Below are positions 31,530-44,090 of a stretch of 64,000 nucleotides of DNA, piece after piece. This DNA is from Bemisia tabaci (Eukaryota; Arthropoda; Insecta; Hemiptera; Aleyrodidae), in contig NC_092797.1 of NCBI RefSeq assembly GCF_918797505.1, positions 54,968,157-55,032,156 on the forward strand, read 5' to 3'. Made by a program: the position numbers and the translations under genes. Position 1 is the first letter of the stretch. The number at the start of each line of letters is the position of its first letter. A model generated the notes under the pieces. It was not told where the DNA came from and did not search any database. It worked only from the letters and a program-made list of their open reading frames with translations.

Positions 31530-31965
31530 GCAAACCCCGTTGTCAAACGTAGCGAATAATACTCTTGTTACACGTAAAATGATGAAGTAGTTCCCGCAAG
31601 CAAGGGTTGATTATTGAAATTGATAGACAAAGCGATTAATATAGAAAACGAAAGGAAAATGTGATGCAAACCCCGTTGTCAAACGCTCAAAAAATACTCA
31701 TGTTACACGTGAAATAATGAAGCAGTTACCGCAAGGAAGGGCTGATTATTGAGATTGATAGACAAAGCTGCAGACATAGAAAACGAAAGGAAAATGTAAC
31801 GCAAACTCCGTTGTCCGACATTCAAAAGATACTATATTGTTACACGTGAATGAATGTGTTGCCACACTTAAGGCTGATTATTGAAATTGTAGACATAGAA
31901 AATGGAAGGGAAATGTGATGCAAACCCCGTTGTCAAACGTAGAAAAAATGTTTTTTTTTACACGT
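31530..31965 (+). repeat. Tandem array of about 120-136-bp units, derived from GGGCTGAT ends
   Basis: CAAACCCCGTTGTCAAACG recurs at 31531, 31667, 31802 and 31921. Each unit includes GTTACACGTGAA and GCTGATTATTGAAATTGATA, GACAAAG, the terminal sequence of the GGGCTGAT family. The array thus repeats a transposon end together with a non-terminal segment. Confidence 0.85.
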
Positions 31966-32024
31966 GAGCGGCGAAATGTGATTTGATTTTTTGCTCAACA
32001 AGTTGCTCATCCAGCATTCTTGAA

Positions 32025-32157
32025 AGTTGGCAACACTGGATTTCCTCCATTTAAGTGTATGTAAAACAATCGATTCTTGGTGAGGTAGCTTGCCTCGCCT
32101 TAAATCGATTTTTGTAATGGATTTAAAGAGAGGAAAAACAGTGTTGCCAACGTGCAA
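32025..32157. repeat. GGCAACACTG short repeat, copy 2
   Basis: GAAAGTTGGCAACACTGGAT at the left and AACAGTGTTGCCAACGTGC at the right are inverted, with an internal CAATCGATTCTTGGTGAGG. Confidence 0.65.
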
Positions 32158-32159
32158 AA

Positions 32160-33170
32160 TCTCCACTGAGCTGATCAATCATCCTAAGGCGAAAAATAGC
32201 GACGACCCGTGAACTTAACATTTATCTCGCCTGATTATAATTCTTAGGTTGCTCGCGCGGGGACTCTGAAATATATCATCTATAGAAACCACACGAATTC
32301 CAAAAATTTCTATTTTCAGATCCCTCCCTGTTTCATCGTGATGTTGGATGGAGAATCGAAGAGCGCTTGATCCTACAATAAATGAATGAGGAACAAAAAC
32401 CCTAGTAACAATGGATCTTAAAAAAAATGCTACATAAAGCAGTCAAATAAATGTAAACAACTTGTAAATTTTAAGTAAAAAAATTCTTAATATACTCGTT
32501 TTAGGCAACCCGTTTGGGGAATTTTTTGAAATAAAAAATTGTGTTGTTTGAATTAAAAGAAAAAGTAAAATTTACTTGAAAAACAACAAACTATATCCTC
32601 AATTTTTATGGGCTGCAACTGTTCCTTTTATACTTTTCCGTTCACCACTTTTTTCCCTCGTTTTTGCTCGCAGGAAGTTTATAAAAAAAAATGCACATTT
32701 CTCAGGAGAGTCTTGGACATCTAATCTCTAAACAAAATTTTTTCCGATTTTTCTTTTGATATCATGCAAGAGTCAGGAGATATGTTGGAAGAAAATTGCT
32801 TTGGTACATTTTCGTAAGAAATAAAGTTTTTTGGCTCAATTTTGTAACCTAGGAATGGAGCTACGTTCCTTTTTCTGGAGAACCGAGAAGAGAGCCGATC
32901 ATGATGTAAACGATGAGTAGGAAATGGTTAAGTAAATCACTGTTCGCGTGCGCCGGGAAAACCGTATCAACATTCGATTGTGGCCGACAGTAGTATTGCT
33001 GATCGATAAAGTATAAATTCTCATATAAGTTTTGAATATTTTTCTTTGAAAGTAGCAAGTGCTTAAAATTAAATTGTGAGTTAAATTCCAAGAAAAATAT
33101 TAATCTATTCTCGAGGAAATCAGATTTTTATCAGGAATTTGACAACATATATATCGTTTATACGACGTTT
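32160..33170. other. AT-rich intergenic stretch, nothing recognised
   Basis: No paired termini, no tandem structure and no open frame with a known motif. Confidence 0.45.
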
Positions 33171-33173
33171 TTA

Positions 33174-33236
33174 TATTGTATTGTATGTATTGTATTGTAT
33201 TGTATTGTATTGTATTGTATGTATTTTATATTGTAT
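33174..33236. repeat. (TATTG)n microsatellite
   Basis: About ten TATTG/TATTGTATG units with minor interruptions. Confidence 0.9.
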
Positions 33237-33839
33237 TCGGATGGATTTGACCAAAATCAATCGAATGTCACGTCGTCTGACTACGTCCCGATCATAGCAT
33301 AGGTTTCAATAAATTTCGATCACATGGTAAAATTACGCTAGTGGATCGGAATGTTATTTATGTTGTCTATTCACTGATTGAAGGGGCTCTTCTCCTTGAA
33401 ATTATTGCAGTAAAATTAAAGTAAGTTGAAATTTGTTCTGCGTCGCAAGTTGCCTATCTTTATTTACACATGGAACTTTTTTTTTTTCCAAGGAGCCTCT
33501 ATGAACTTCCTCTTTTCAACAGTAACTGCGCACAGGTCGTCTTTGAAGATAGACGGCGCTAAAGGAACGAATATGGACGCGACTGTTTTCGACAGTCCGG
33601 AAATCTCGGCTTAAATATTTGAGTTAGTGTTGCGATTGCAATAAGGGATTGACTCTGCATTTTTTGCCGTGATGAACACACGTAAACGGGGGAAGAAGCG
33701 ACGACTTGGGAACGGTTTAAAGTTGGGAGGAGGAAAACTGCTACCTCGCGGAAAACGGGTTTCAAGTTTAACAACGTTTATCGTTCACCGTCGATCAGTT
33801 GTCAGGAGCAGCCATTTTTACGCTGTTTTCATAGCAATT

Positions 33840-33961
33840 GGACGTATTCCTGCCAAACGGAACTATGTGTATCATGACGTGAGCCCTGTTACGCATATAT
33901 CCGTATGGGTCTCAGGGCTCATGCTTTAATGCACATAGCTCCGTTTGGCAGAAATACGTCC
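33840..33961. mobile_element. GGACG-family hairpin MITE
   Basis: GGACGTATTCCTGCCAAACG at the left and CGTTTGGCAGAAATACGTCC at the right; GAGCCCTG / CAGGGCTC inside. Flanks AATT and GATT. Confidence 0.88.
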
Positions 33962-34616
33962 GATTGAACCTCGCCCAGAAACTCGGCGTATTTATCCTTT
34001 GATGCGTCAAACTCGTTTTGCATCTAATATAAAACTGAAAGGTGATGATTTCCCAAACCGCTTATTTCTCCTCTCTTTAAAAGTTCGTCGAGAGAGTGGG
34101 GGGTAGTTTCCTGGCGTGGTGGCGTTGAACGTTCCCGATATTTCATATCGATCCTTTCTACGAGAACGTGCAGTTTAGTCAGGAACTGTCATATAGCATG
34201 TTGATGAGTGACACAAACATTTTCCGTATATATGCCGACGGACACACCCGATCATTTCACAAGGGCGAAGCAGTACGCGTCATGTGGAAAATGCGGAAGT
34301 AATCAACTATGAAGTTGAGGAGCTTTGGTCCAGATCGGTCAAGTTATTCGTAAGGTGCAAAGAAGACGTCGAGAAAGGAAATTTTGAAAAATCCAAGCGG
34401 ATGCATCGCTATCTGGCATCAGCCTTCACGCACCCTCGACCGTGTTTCAAAATTATTCATTATACTCATTTTTAATGTGTCTCAATGTGGAGGGGTAATA
34501 TCGGGCGGAGGGGCACAGATTAATCGCCACTCCATAATTCCTTTTCAGAACGTGCGTAGTTATTCTGTGTAGGCGTAGGCATCTGTGATCTCTCTCTCCG
34601 ATGCGCATTTGTAAAT

Positions 34617-34737
34617 GGACGTATTTCTGCCAAACGGAACTCATGCATTAAGATACGAGCTCTGAGACCCATAAGAATATGTGCATAACAGGGCTTTCGT
34701 CATAATTCACATAGTCCCGTTCGCCAGAAATTCATCC
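34617..34737. mobile_element. GGACG-family hairpin MITE, eroded right end
   Basis: The left end GGACGTATTTCTGCCAAACG is intact; the right end reads CGCCAGAAATTCATCC. Flanks are AAAT on both sides (34613-34616, 34738-34741). Directly after it lies a GGACCGAGTTCAACAGAAAC fragment (34742-34765) of the GGACCG family. Confidence 0.82.
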
Positions 34738-34971
34738 AAATGGACCGAGTTCAACAGAAACGCACCAAGTTATGTTTTGGGGAAAGAAATGAGCTAGGCG
34801 AAGTGTTGAGTTCAACTAGTTGTCAATTTTCTCCTACCGAAAATTCAAAGTCGAGAAATAATATTTCGAAAGTAAAAAAAATCGTCGAACTGTGGCCTTA
34901 ACATTGAGTAAAGAGAGAATAGAGTTTCAAGCCGAACCGTCCAAAACAAGTCCAAACCGTTTCTCCTCTGG

Positions 34972-35205
34972 CGTAAGGGCGTATCTATATTTTCACATGA
35001 GCCCGAGAAAGCTTGAATTCATACCCGGACGTATTTCTGTCAACGAAACTATGAGCATTATAACGTGAGCCCTGGTATGCGTATATTCTTATGGGTCTCA
35101 GGGCTCATGTCTCACTGCAAATAGTTCCGTTTGGCAGAAATACGACCACCTAAAACTGGGCTCACGTGAAAATTAAGAACTCAGGCACGCTATAGGAGCG
35201 ACAAA
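34972..35205. mobile_element. CTCTGGCGTAAG hairpin split by a GGACG MITE
   Basis: TATTTTCACATGAGCCC (left) pairs with GGGCTCACGTGAAAAT (right). A related uninterrupted hairpin with TACGTGAGCCC..GGGCTCATGT and TTACGCCAGAGGAGCGAC lies at 45835-45930. The GGACG element at 35027-35148 sits inside. Confidence 0.6.
35027..35148. mobile_element. GGACG-family hairpin MITE, nested
   Basis: GGACGTATTTCTGTCAACG at the left and CGTTTGGCAGAAATACGACC at the right, with GAGCCCTG / CAGGGCTC inside. Confidence 0.82.
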
Positions 35206-35245
35206 ATGACGTATTCCATTTCTTCACAGGGTCTCCAATGGGTCT

Positions 35246-35666
35246 GTTGCGCTGGTCGAAGAATCGCGTTTTGATGTTTCATTCTTACAGATTAGCTAAA
35301 AATGATAAGATTCGTTTGAACAGCAACTTTCTTCGTTCAATGTTAAAAGAAGCAACGCGCTTTGAAAAATTCGGTGACATTATACACCGCGGTAGTGACA
35401 CCCTCGGTTTCTTCCATCTTACTTTCATCCGAGTTTCACGTTGAGTAATTCGTGCGAATGTGTCTCCCTGACTGGTAAACCCAAGGTGGAAGGAACCAAG
35501 AGTGTCACTACTATACCGCGGTGGATGACGTCATAAACCGAATGTTTCGAATCCCTATATTTCGGTTAATATTGGACGTAGAAAGTAGCTGTTTGGACAC
35601 ATCTTATTTTTATTAGTTGACCAACAAGAATCAAGCATCAAAACACGATTCTGTGACCAGCGCAAC
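35246..35666. mobile_element. GTTGCGCTGGTC MITE, copy 1
   Basis: GTTGCGCTGGTC and GACCAGCGCAAC (with small gaps) are inverted; next come AATCGCGTTTTGATGTTT and its complement, then CACCGCGGTAGTGACACCC and its complement near the centre. The second copy is 60794-61209. Its plus frame (35238-35444) is non-coding repeat. Confidence 0.78.
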
Positions 35667-36275
35667 CGAGTGCACACTTCCGAGTTCCAGTGCACACGCT
35701 TTTCTTCAAAATGCATACCCGAAGTTCAGTTTTCAGGGTGACCCTAACTTTGAGTGTAATATTCTCGATATCTAGCGTTACAGGTTTCTGAATTAAAGGT
35801 TCTAGCTACTCGTATTGGTCCACTTTTAAATATACAGTGTTGTTTGCAATCTTTGGCGAAATCTAATGTACATGTATTTTTTTCACTGTTTTAGGTGAGT
35901 ATCGCTACAACATGACTTTCATCGTATCTACAAGAGCCAGTCTTTAGCTAGCTCCCTGAATAGCGAAGAGTGCAGTAAAACTGGGGATAAGAGACATGCT
36001 CACACTTCAGAGGGTCAGTCGCAAGCTCATATTCTATTTCAGTTGTTATGCAGTGTGACGGTTCTCGGACCTCATGATCAAATCATTTCAAAATTCCATT
36101 ATTTCATGTCATGAAATAGTGGAGTCTTTTAAGGAAATTTCCACTGCAGAACTTTCAATATTCTTGAAACAAACCAGAGTTATGATAATGTAAAGTTTGC
36201 CGTCCCGAAAATTAAGTTTTAGAAGACCTCTGATAATGCTGTGTCTGGCTTATCCAAGGATCCAAACTGTTCAAT

Positions 36276-36276
<1 letters not shown>

Positions 36277-36312
<36 letters not shown>
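36277..36312. repeat. Poly-T run
   Basis: About 35 T residues; another 22-base T run lies at 36365-36387 and a G run at 36504-36521. These three tracts make 36270-36530 a likely weak spot in assembly. Confidence 0.9.
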
Positions 36313-36318
<6 letters not shown>

Positions 36319-36529
36319 TACATCGTAAAATTGCGGATGAATTCATGGACCCGTTCATAACTCATTTTTTTTTTTTTTTTTTTTTTTGGTATTTCGGTTT
36401 TCCATGCATAATGTATTTTCTCTTTTTTTTAATCGACAAATTAATCGATAATTAAAAATTAATCGAAATTTTACTCTTGAACATTTTCGGTTTGGTTTTC
36501 TTCGGGGGGGGGGGGGGGGGAGACTAAGT

Positions 36530-37110
36530 TGCTGCGAGTTTTGACTCAAGTGGGATTTGCGTTTTTGAACTTTCTACAGCGATTGCTCAGTTTTAAGTCG
36601 TAGATTGTGCATTGGGCAAGAACGTACGTTTCCATTAAATCTATTTTTTTAAATTGGTCAGTTGAGAGGACGATCCACTTCAGACAGGAGCTACGCGGAA
36701 GTACCCTTCCCTAAATCACCTAATTTTCTCTCATGAAGTGTTTCTACGTAGCCTCTCTCCTTCTTGCATGCCGCGCTTAATTCAACCTTCCAATTTTTTG
36801 GGATCGGCTACTTAAAAATTCGTGGACATCCTATGAGCAGGATCGCGTGACCCCAAATGGACAGATACGGATCTCACCCTCTCCCAGCCCCTTCTACTAC
36901 CCCCAGGAGTGATTTTTCACAGTGCGCTGACCTGATAACACGCTTCAAAAACAGAGCCCTCTGCTGCGTGACAATACACATAATGCGTGTAATTCCACAT
37001 CATGATGCCATTCGAAAAGACTGATTCAGTGGCTACGTCACTGTTGCGTTTTTTGAAATGTCGATCAAAGAGGGTTGCGGTATCTAATGTATCGATTTAC
37101 GATGTTTGCT
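36530..37110. other. Intergenic stretch, nothing recognised
   Basis: No paired termini and no convincing coding frame. Confidence 0.4.
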
Positions 37111-37120
37111 ATATTCGATG

Positions 37121-37402
37121 CAGGGTGGAATGAAACGTAAGAAAGAAATGAAAGCTTGGAAATTTCAGTGAAATTTTTCATGAAATTTCACGAGGCTGTG
37201 AAATATTTCATTTCTTTCAGAGGCTAGAGTATGCAACCCGAATTCAAACGCACACAAACAGAGGAAAGTCACAATTTTTAAATTTTGCGAAACATGAACA
37301 GGAACCGATATTTTTCAATATCTTTCATACATTTCTGATATTTCGTCAAATATTTCACGTGAAATTTCAAAACTTTATTTTTCATGATATTTTGCCACCC
37401 TG
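37121..37402. mobile_element. hAT-like MITE with perfect 8-bp target duplication
   Basis: Termini CAGGGTGG and CCACCCTG are inverted and the flanks are ATTCGATG on both sides (37113-37120, 37403-37410). CAGGG-type ends with 8-bp duplications define hAT elements. The 282-bp interior is rich in GAAATTTCA/TGAAATTTC words in both orientations and encodes nothing. Confidence 0.92.
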
Positions 37403-37409
37403 ATTCGAT

Positions 37410-38930
37410 GTGTCGATTTGCAATGGTTTCAACCGAAACACCAGAACAAAGGATCGCATCCTGATGGAGAGTTTGCGAGTGTCTAAAATTTTGAAAATTT
37501 CATGTTTAAAATGAAACTGCTAAGAAAAGTGAGCAAAAGAATACCTTTGGTTTCTATATTGAGCAATTATTGGAGGATATATGACAAAATAACCGAATTC
37601 GCGAAGGGGTATGTGTTTAAATGGAAAATGCCGTCGGATGACGTCACAAGGCGGTACATTCTCTCCCTTTTAAATCTATTTCCTCAATTTCATACACCAG
37701 AAACCATTATGAAGAGCTCTGCGAACTTAGCTCATTTACATGAACCAGTAACATTTTTGTTTGCAAGTTCTTCGTTCTGTGTAACGCTAGTAGTGCTAAT
37801 TCATGACAGTGTTGTCCTTAAAAAAAGATAAATCAATAATTTACACATTAAAAGACGAGAACTTTCGACTGCAAGAAATAATTAGATGCATTTTACCATC
37901 AGGGCGCCAATATGACAAGATTATGTGCTCGTTCACAATGTAACCACTAGAATATGGTATAAAACGCATGAAATAGCCATTAGATCTGCTTATCATGATA
38001 GCTTACAACTGGGTCGGGTGAAAGGAGCGCTCATGCGTTCAACCGGTCGTAACTTGTCAATTTATTTTCTTTCTTTTATTTCCCATCAGAACGTTACGGT
38101 TTAAGCTGTTTTAACATATATGTAGGAGAAAAAATACGACAAAAACACAAAAATTCAGTGGAGAAAAAATAGTGAAATGAATCAAACCTGAAGGGGACCC
38201 AAGAGGCACACTGTGAGGTCCGCTTACTCAGTGGCATTTGACGAATGAGCAACTATTCTAACTCCGCTGTAGACAGTTTGCGTATACACGCAATTGAAAG
38301 CGAAATTGGAATTGGATCTAGTTCGAACCATGCTCACCGAATCACTAAAATTTCACTCTTTGATCAGGCTTTGACTCGATGTCATGAATTTTTCCCGGCC
38401 CTCCTTTTCAATTCTCTCTCCATCTTTCCTGGTGTTCAATTATCACTGGAAATATCTCCTTTTGCACAGCAATTTATTTCGGTAAGGTGGAAAAAAATTA
38501 GCATTTTGATAGCAAGAACACGAGGTGAAATTATCGGACAGTGATGAAACTTGCTGAAAAAACACTAACAAATCCTGATTTTTCTGAAGGTTTGACCGTC
38601 CTATATTTGAATCAAAGATCGGCGTAACCGCCAAAAATTAGGTTTCGAAGAAACATGAGAGATTTTGATTTCTTTTCTCATAGTTCTGCACGAAGAAATT
38701 TACGTAAGTGCTGTAATAAGACCTCAATCACACAAGGAGGGTCGAAAACTCGTGCAAGAAGTTACATATTTTGATGATTACGTCCTTTTACCACAAAACC
38801 GCTCAGCGCTGCCATTTTTTACAGTAAAATGACAGTCAATGCATGCGTCTTCGATGACAATGTTAAAAACATAGTTTATGCTCTCACTCATGGGTTTCAT
38901 CATTCAGAAGTACCAGTAGCATGGCGTGAT
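37410..38930. other. Mostly unassigned stretch with diverged repeats
   Basis: GTTTAAATGGAAAATGCCGT, GATGACGTCACAAGGCGGTA at 37613-37660 recurs in diverged form at 60495-60540. CAACTATTCTAACTCCGCTG at about 38250 is matched in reverse near 40750. The plus frame 37502-37831 spans such a repeat and is not supported as a gene. Confidence 0.45.
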
Positions 38931-38934
38931 TTGC

Positions 38935-39072
38935 GATCTATCGATTTATTTGCCATTTAAACCTATGGAAAAGGATCGATAAACAGGATGTTCGCAACGG
39001 ACACCTTAATCGTCGATTCTTTACTATAGCTTCAAACAGGGAAATATCGATAACTCGATCATCAACGCCTCA
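38935..39072 (-). repeat. ATCGATTATCGAT dispersed repeat, copy 2
   Basis: Reverse-strand relative of 5665-5822: AAAAGGATCGAT, TGTTCGCAACGGACACC, AATCGTCGATTCTTTACTAT, GAAATATCGATAACTCGATC. Confidence 0.65.
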
Positions 39073-39079
39073 CCAGTGA

Positions 39080-41045
39080 GAAATACTCTCTGCTGGGAGA
39101 GGTGGCTCGAAACTTACGTCCTTTTTTCACTGTAGCAGATATTGAAAGTCCAAAAAAAAGACTTGTAAAGAGTAATTTTGGTAGAATTTTTTGGTAGTAA
39201 GACGCGTACACCCTCCATCCTCAAGAATAGTACTCCCTTGACAACTCAATTTCTGAACATTTTACTGGTCCTTCCTTCTTTAAAAGCCCATTCAGTTTAC
39301 GAAGAGGAGAAGCAAACATTGCCGCAAGACAATTTCTCTCCCTTTTTTTCATCCTCGACAAAAAACTTGTTGCCGCAGGCAACCAACAGGAATGCTGAGG
39401 TTTGGCTCCACTAATTTTCAACTTTGCGTATCCTAGGAGATTAAACCCCCCTCTGTATTCCGATGAGATTTTCAAGTGGACACCGTCTAGTAGAACATCT
39501 CTCTTGTTCTGTCCGCGCGCAGAGTTGCCATGTTCATTAAAAAAATTACAAAAAATACCTACTGGTAAAATGATGTGGGGAAGTATTAGTTGCAAATGGG
39601 CAACATCGCAGTCAACGAAGCCGCGAACAATGACGGCGTAGGTTTGGAATAAATAATAATCTCCGAGTTTTACTTCCTACATAATCTGTCCCGTATTTTG
39701 CAAGAGCGGACCTACAAGCATCCTCTTTTGATCCTTTAAATAAAAAGAAAAACAAAAAAAATGGGTAAGCGTTAAATCTCTGTTGGGACTCAAAATGAAA
39801 TGGAAGAGAGAAAAAAATCTGGTTGATTCACAGGTCATGAGTTTATGAGGCAGGACTCGTTTGACTCTAAACTCCTCTGATTTTCCCGTCTATCATCTTT
39901 TCTTGTCAGTTTCTTATGTCCTTTTCCAATTTAAATACCCTCACATACCTTATAAATTAAACCTGAAAAATGTACCGTAAAAGTGGCTAAATCCAATATT
40001 TGTTCTATACAATTTAGGGATTTTTCTGTTTTCATGGTAATTAATCGCCGTAACTATTCAAAGAGGTATATTTCAGAAATCACTTGGTTACAGCTAACTG
40101 GAAGTTTTCCGATTTCCTTTTTCTGACAACACGAAAAGGAAATTTTAAATCGCTCCTTAATTTATGTAAACAACACAGAACGCCCCGCGAATAATGGAGC
40201 TGTTTAAGGAGCTGCAAGAAGCCAAAAATAAGTGCGACCCTTTCATCTAAATTTTTATGTATTGTTTTATATTATCTATATTTTTATGGCTCTTCTCCAT
40301 CTATAACGGAATTAAGATTTTTATGTCGACATGTTCAGTTTACGACATGAGCATAGGGCGCTTGGCTATTTGTATCGAAACTTGACGACATGAGCGCGGA
40401 ACTCTCGTGAAAGGGGTTTCAGAAGTTAAGTTACATTTCCTGCTCGCAAATCAATTCACGATCACTGACCGTTGACTCATTCTTTTTTGGCGAGATTGGT
40501 TTATGCAAAAAGTTTTGATGGCCATCCGGGTTTCCTCCAAGCTGAGGAGTTAAGCCAAATGGGAGTTGAATTCTTCGCGATAGCTCAATCCACTCAAACG
40601 GTGGAGCACGTGCCAGAAAAGGCGGGCTCCGTCGCGTCGGTTCCGTGGTTCGCTTGTCAATATCGGACGGACCGCAGGCCGCTCCAAATGTCACATTTCT
40701 AATTTCGCCTTCAATGTCGAGAGTATGCAAGAAGCGCACCGCAGAGTTCGAATAGTTGCCTACTCGCCCGACTGGCACTAAACTAAACGTGTCATACCAA
40801 GAGCAGGTTGCAACTTTGCAAGTTCATTCCTCTCAAATCCTCGCTCGTTATCGATTTACAAAAGAAACGTATCTTCTTTCAAATTCTTTCGTCAGTCAGA
40901 TCCAAGCTCCTCAGAACTCTCGTAAAAAAACAGTTACGTTCCTTCCTCAGCAGATTGATGATGTCTCAGCAGATGTCTCAGCAGATCGCTGAAGTAAAAA
41001 GAACGAACGCCAAAATTGGCTCGTTAGATTTATTGCAAACATCAG
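39080..41045. other. Intergenic stretch without recognised gene
   Basis: Overlapping frames on both strands (39178-39641; 40431-40778) carry no family motif, and part of the latter is a dispersed repeat shared with 38245-38330. Nothing else is supportable. Confidence 0.4.
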
Positions 41046-41051
41046 GCACAG

Positions 41052-41290
41052 TGGCGACTCTTGAAAGGCGGCAACACTGTTTTTCCTTAGTCTTGTAATT
41101 GTATGGAATACATGGAATACATGGAATACAATCGATTCTTAGTGAGGAGGCATTTTCCCCCCGCTTACTATCGATATTTTTAATGAAGTTTAATAGAATT
41201 AGCCAACAGAATATAGAATTAGAATTAGAATTAGATTTAGATTTAGAATTATTAGTTTAATAGAATTAGTTTTGCCAACTTGCAATAATC
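41052..41290. repeat. GGCAACACTG short repeat, copy 3, with simple repeats
   Basis: GGCGGCAACACTGTTTTTCC and GTTTTGCCAACTTGC are inverted. The core has GGAATACAT repeated three times (about 41105-41131) and AGAATT/AGATTT repeats (about 41215-41270), which lengthened it. Confidence 0.6.
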
Positions 41291-42505
41291 ACCAATGATC
41301 AGGTACAGGCGAGAAAAAAGTTATTCATCATGAAATATCGCTTTAAGTTCATGATGGGCGCACAGATTGAGTCCAAAATTCTCTCTTTGCCTGGATTTGG
41401 ACGGATTTAACAGTATTCAGACGCTGCCTTTTTTCTCTTTTGTCTTAGTTTTCTAAACAGAAAACACAAGATTTCGTGAGTTTTTTAGTGAATTTCTATG
41501 GACTACAAGTAATGCAAAGTAATAAGTAGGTATGTTTTTTGAAATTTTGTGAGTATATCCTCCAAAATGTAAAGCAATTTCATAGAAAGTTTAAAAAGCG
41601 TCAAGTCGTTTGCCTCTCTGTGAAGAAACTAAAAGACGAGAGAAAGTCAGTTAACGTTTAATGCAGTTAGACCTATTTCGATGAAAGTCGTTGAGTTTTT
41701 TCAGATAAATTATCGCTTAAAAATCATGATGAGCGCACAAATAGTCTAAAATTCACGCTTTGTCTCTAAAGGTACGTTATAAATTTTCGCTCCTCTAGTC
41801 GAAAGGAACACGGCGGCAAGTCAAGGAAATTAACCACTTTGAAAAGGAAAGATGGAATAAACCAATCTGAAAAGAAAGGATGGAATAAACTCGACATAGC
41901 TAGACCTATTCTAGCTGCACCAAAGGCTAGGGATTAGTTTAATTAAATTAATGACAAAAAATTGTTTTGAAACTATGTTCCGATTGTGCCACAACACAAA
42001 GGAATAAAAACTCGAGTTTAGAGTATTAAAAGCGAGTGGAATTCATTTCCCTAGAGTTGAGGGAGTTAGATTAGCATTAGTTTCATGATAACGACTCTCA
42101 GACCTAGATTTATAATTTACATGCGGCGAGCTCCGCTTGCGGTGAGGGCTTTCTTCCCCTTAAAATCCTCTTCGGTCAGTGAGTTTGTCACAACTCCAAC
42201 AGCACAGTGACGTTTAAAGGATATTTTCAAAATATCTCCGAAAACAATGAAATGTCCGAGATGTTGCTCAAGTAAATACTACGGAAAGAGTGAGGCATCT
42301 AGAACAATTTTTTTTAAACATTTCAAACAAATCATTGTCATCTTTATGCCTTCTTAAAATGTTTTGAAGTTTAACCAATCATTTTAATAACAATTTAGAA
42401 AACATTAAAAGTCACTAAAATCATTTTGAAGTTCTAAGGCATTTTTTAATCAGTTTAAAAACGGATTTACAAGGTTTTTTCTATTTATTTATAAAATCTT
42501 TTAAC
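41290..42505. other. AT-rich intergenic stretch, nothing recognised
   Basis: A small direct repeat (AAAGGATGGAATAAAC and similar, about 41850-41890) and diverged AT-rich sequence only. Confidence 0.4.
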
Positions 42506-42509
42506 ATAT

Positions 42510-42762
42510 CGACGGTGAAACTACCAAATCACGTATCTCGTTTGCGGTGTTTAAAAATCTACGCTTACATTTTATTTTTTTGAAATAGAACAAATCAATA
42601 TCATTCCTTGAAATTTTCACGGAATTTTCTCCGCACAAAGAGGAAAAATCACAGAAATTTTCAAGACTGGATGTTAAGTAGTTTCTCATTTAAAAAATAA
42701 AGTATGACAGGAAGTCTGCGACGTCGCAAACCGAGATACGTGGTTTGGTAGTTTCACCGACG
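42510..42762. mobile_element. CGACGG-family MITE, best preserved copy
   Basis: Ends CGACGGTGAAACTACCAAAT, CACGTATCTCG and the complement CGAGATACGTGGTTTGGTAG.. are inverted over more than 50 bp. ATAT flanks both sides (42506-42509, 42763-42766). Confidence 0.9.
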
Positions 42763-42769
42763 ATATGGC

Positions 42770-44085
42770 ATTATATACATTATTTTAATATAAATTAACA
42801 AAGAAAGGCAAACAACCGGGTACTTTGACAGGTTCTTAACTTAAAAACTGTACATTAAAAATGTACTGACTGCTGCTCCTTATTTACAAGGTTTTACTTA
42901 AAAAAATTCAAACATCCCTGAAAGTTGCATCAAGCTGCATATTGTTAAATAATAATAGAAGAAGTTTGAATGAAAAACGTTTAGAAATAACTCAGAGAGC
43001 ATGAAAAGTGCGAATCAAAAGAAGAGACTTTCCGCGAGATTTATTACAAGAACGGAATTATTTTAAAAAAAAATATCTCGATTGAATTTTTCTCTCTAAT
43101 ATCTGACATTTTATCGCTTTTTCCACTCTCGAGGACTTTTAAATAAAATTCATCATGAGTCGGTTGATCGATTATCGCATTGTCCGTGCGAGCGTTGTAG
43201 ATCCACCTCAAGCTATTGCCAATACATAGAAGCGCCAGTCTTGTTTGGCAGAGAATTTTAGAAATAGCTTCTCGGAGAGCAGTCTATTGTCAATTGAGAG
43301 CATAGGCTACATTGTGATAAGATTTAGCCAATAACAGTTTGAAAACCTGCCAAGTCATAATTTTCCACCGATAATGACCATCCCTAACAGACCTTTTCTT
43401 TTTCTAGGAATTTGCCTAGCCAACTAACACTTACGGCGCAGCGGTCTCACGGCCTCTCTTTTCGTTCTATGCCTCGTACATTCTCATTTTCTAGTCTTAA
43501 GTCAATTTTTAGAGGACGTGCATGTTACCAAATTATGTATAGAGTTGTGTTTCTATAAACATATGACTTGGACTGCTTTTTGCAATAAGGAATCACAATT
43601 TCTGCCTCATAAATAAAAACACTTATCTTCATGAGGAAACGAATGGATCATATGTTGAATCCATAATGAGCCAGATTTGGCAGTGCCTAACTACTAAATG
43701 TGGTCCATTTGAAATGCGGTTCAAAACTATATTCTCTCCTAACATCAGTGCAGCTTTTCTAGGTCTTTATTTTATATTTCTTGATTGTAAGCTCAGCGCT
43801 TGATTTGGCTTTCGCATTTCAACCCAACCTCCTTTTTTAAGTTTCTACTGCAGTGAGTTTTGAAGTTACGAATCAGTCCTTGGGTTTCAAATGTTGTGTG
43901 TTCATTCTTCATTATTCAGTGCAGCTTTAAATGCCGTTGGACTGATTTCGGTTTATCAGCGACAACGTATTTTTGAGACTTCCCTATGCTCTACTATCTA
44001 GTCTTAGAAAAATGTCTGAATTTAAAAAATGTCTTAAAAAAATTAAAATTTCTTTCGGATGCTCGGATTTGTCTAATTGCTTGTC
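42770..44085. other. Intergenic stretch, nothing recognised
   Basis: No paired termini, tandem repeats or supported coding frame. Confidence 0.4.
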
Positions 44086-44090
44086 TAATT

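Noticed and set aside
37502..37831. A 109-aa protein with a possible membrane segment at its end
   Set aside because: Part of it is a diverged repeat also found near 60495-60640, where the frame is broken.
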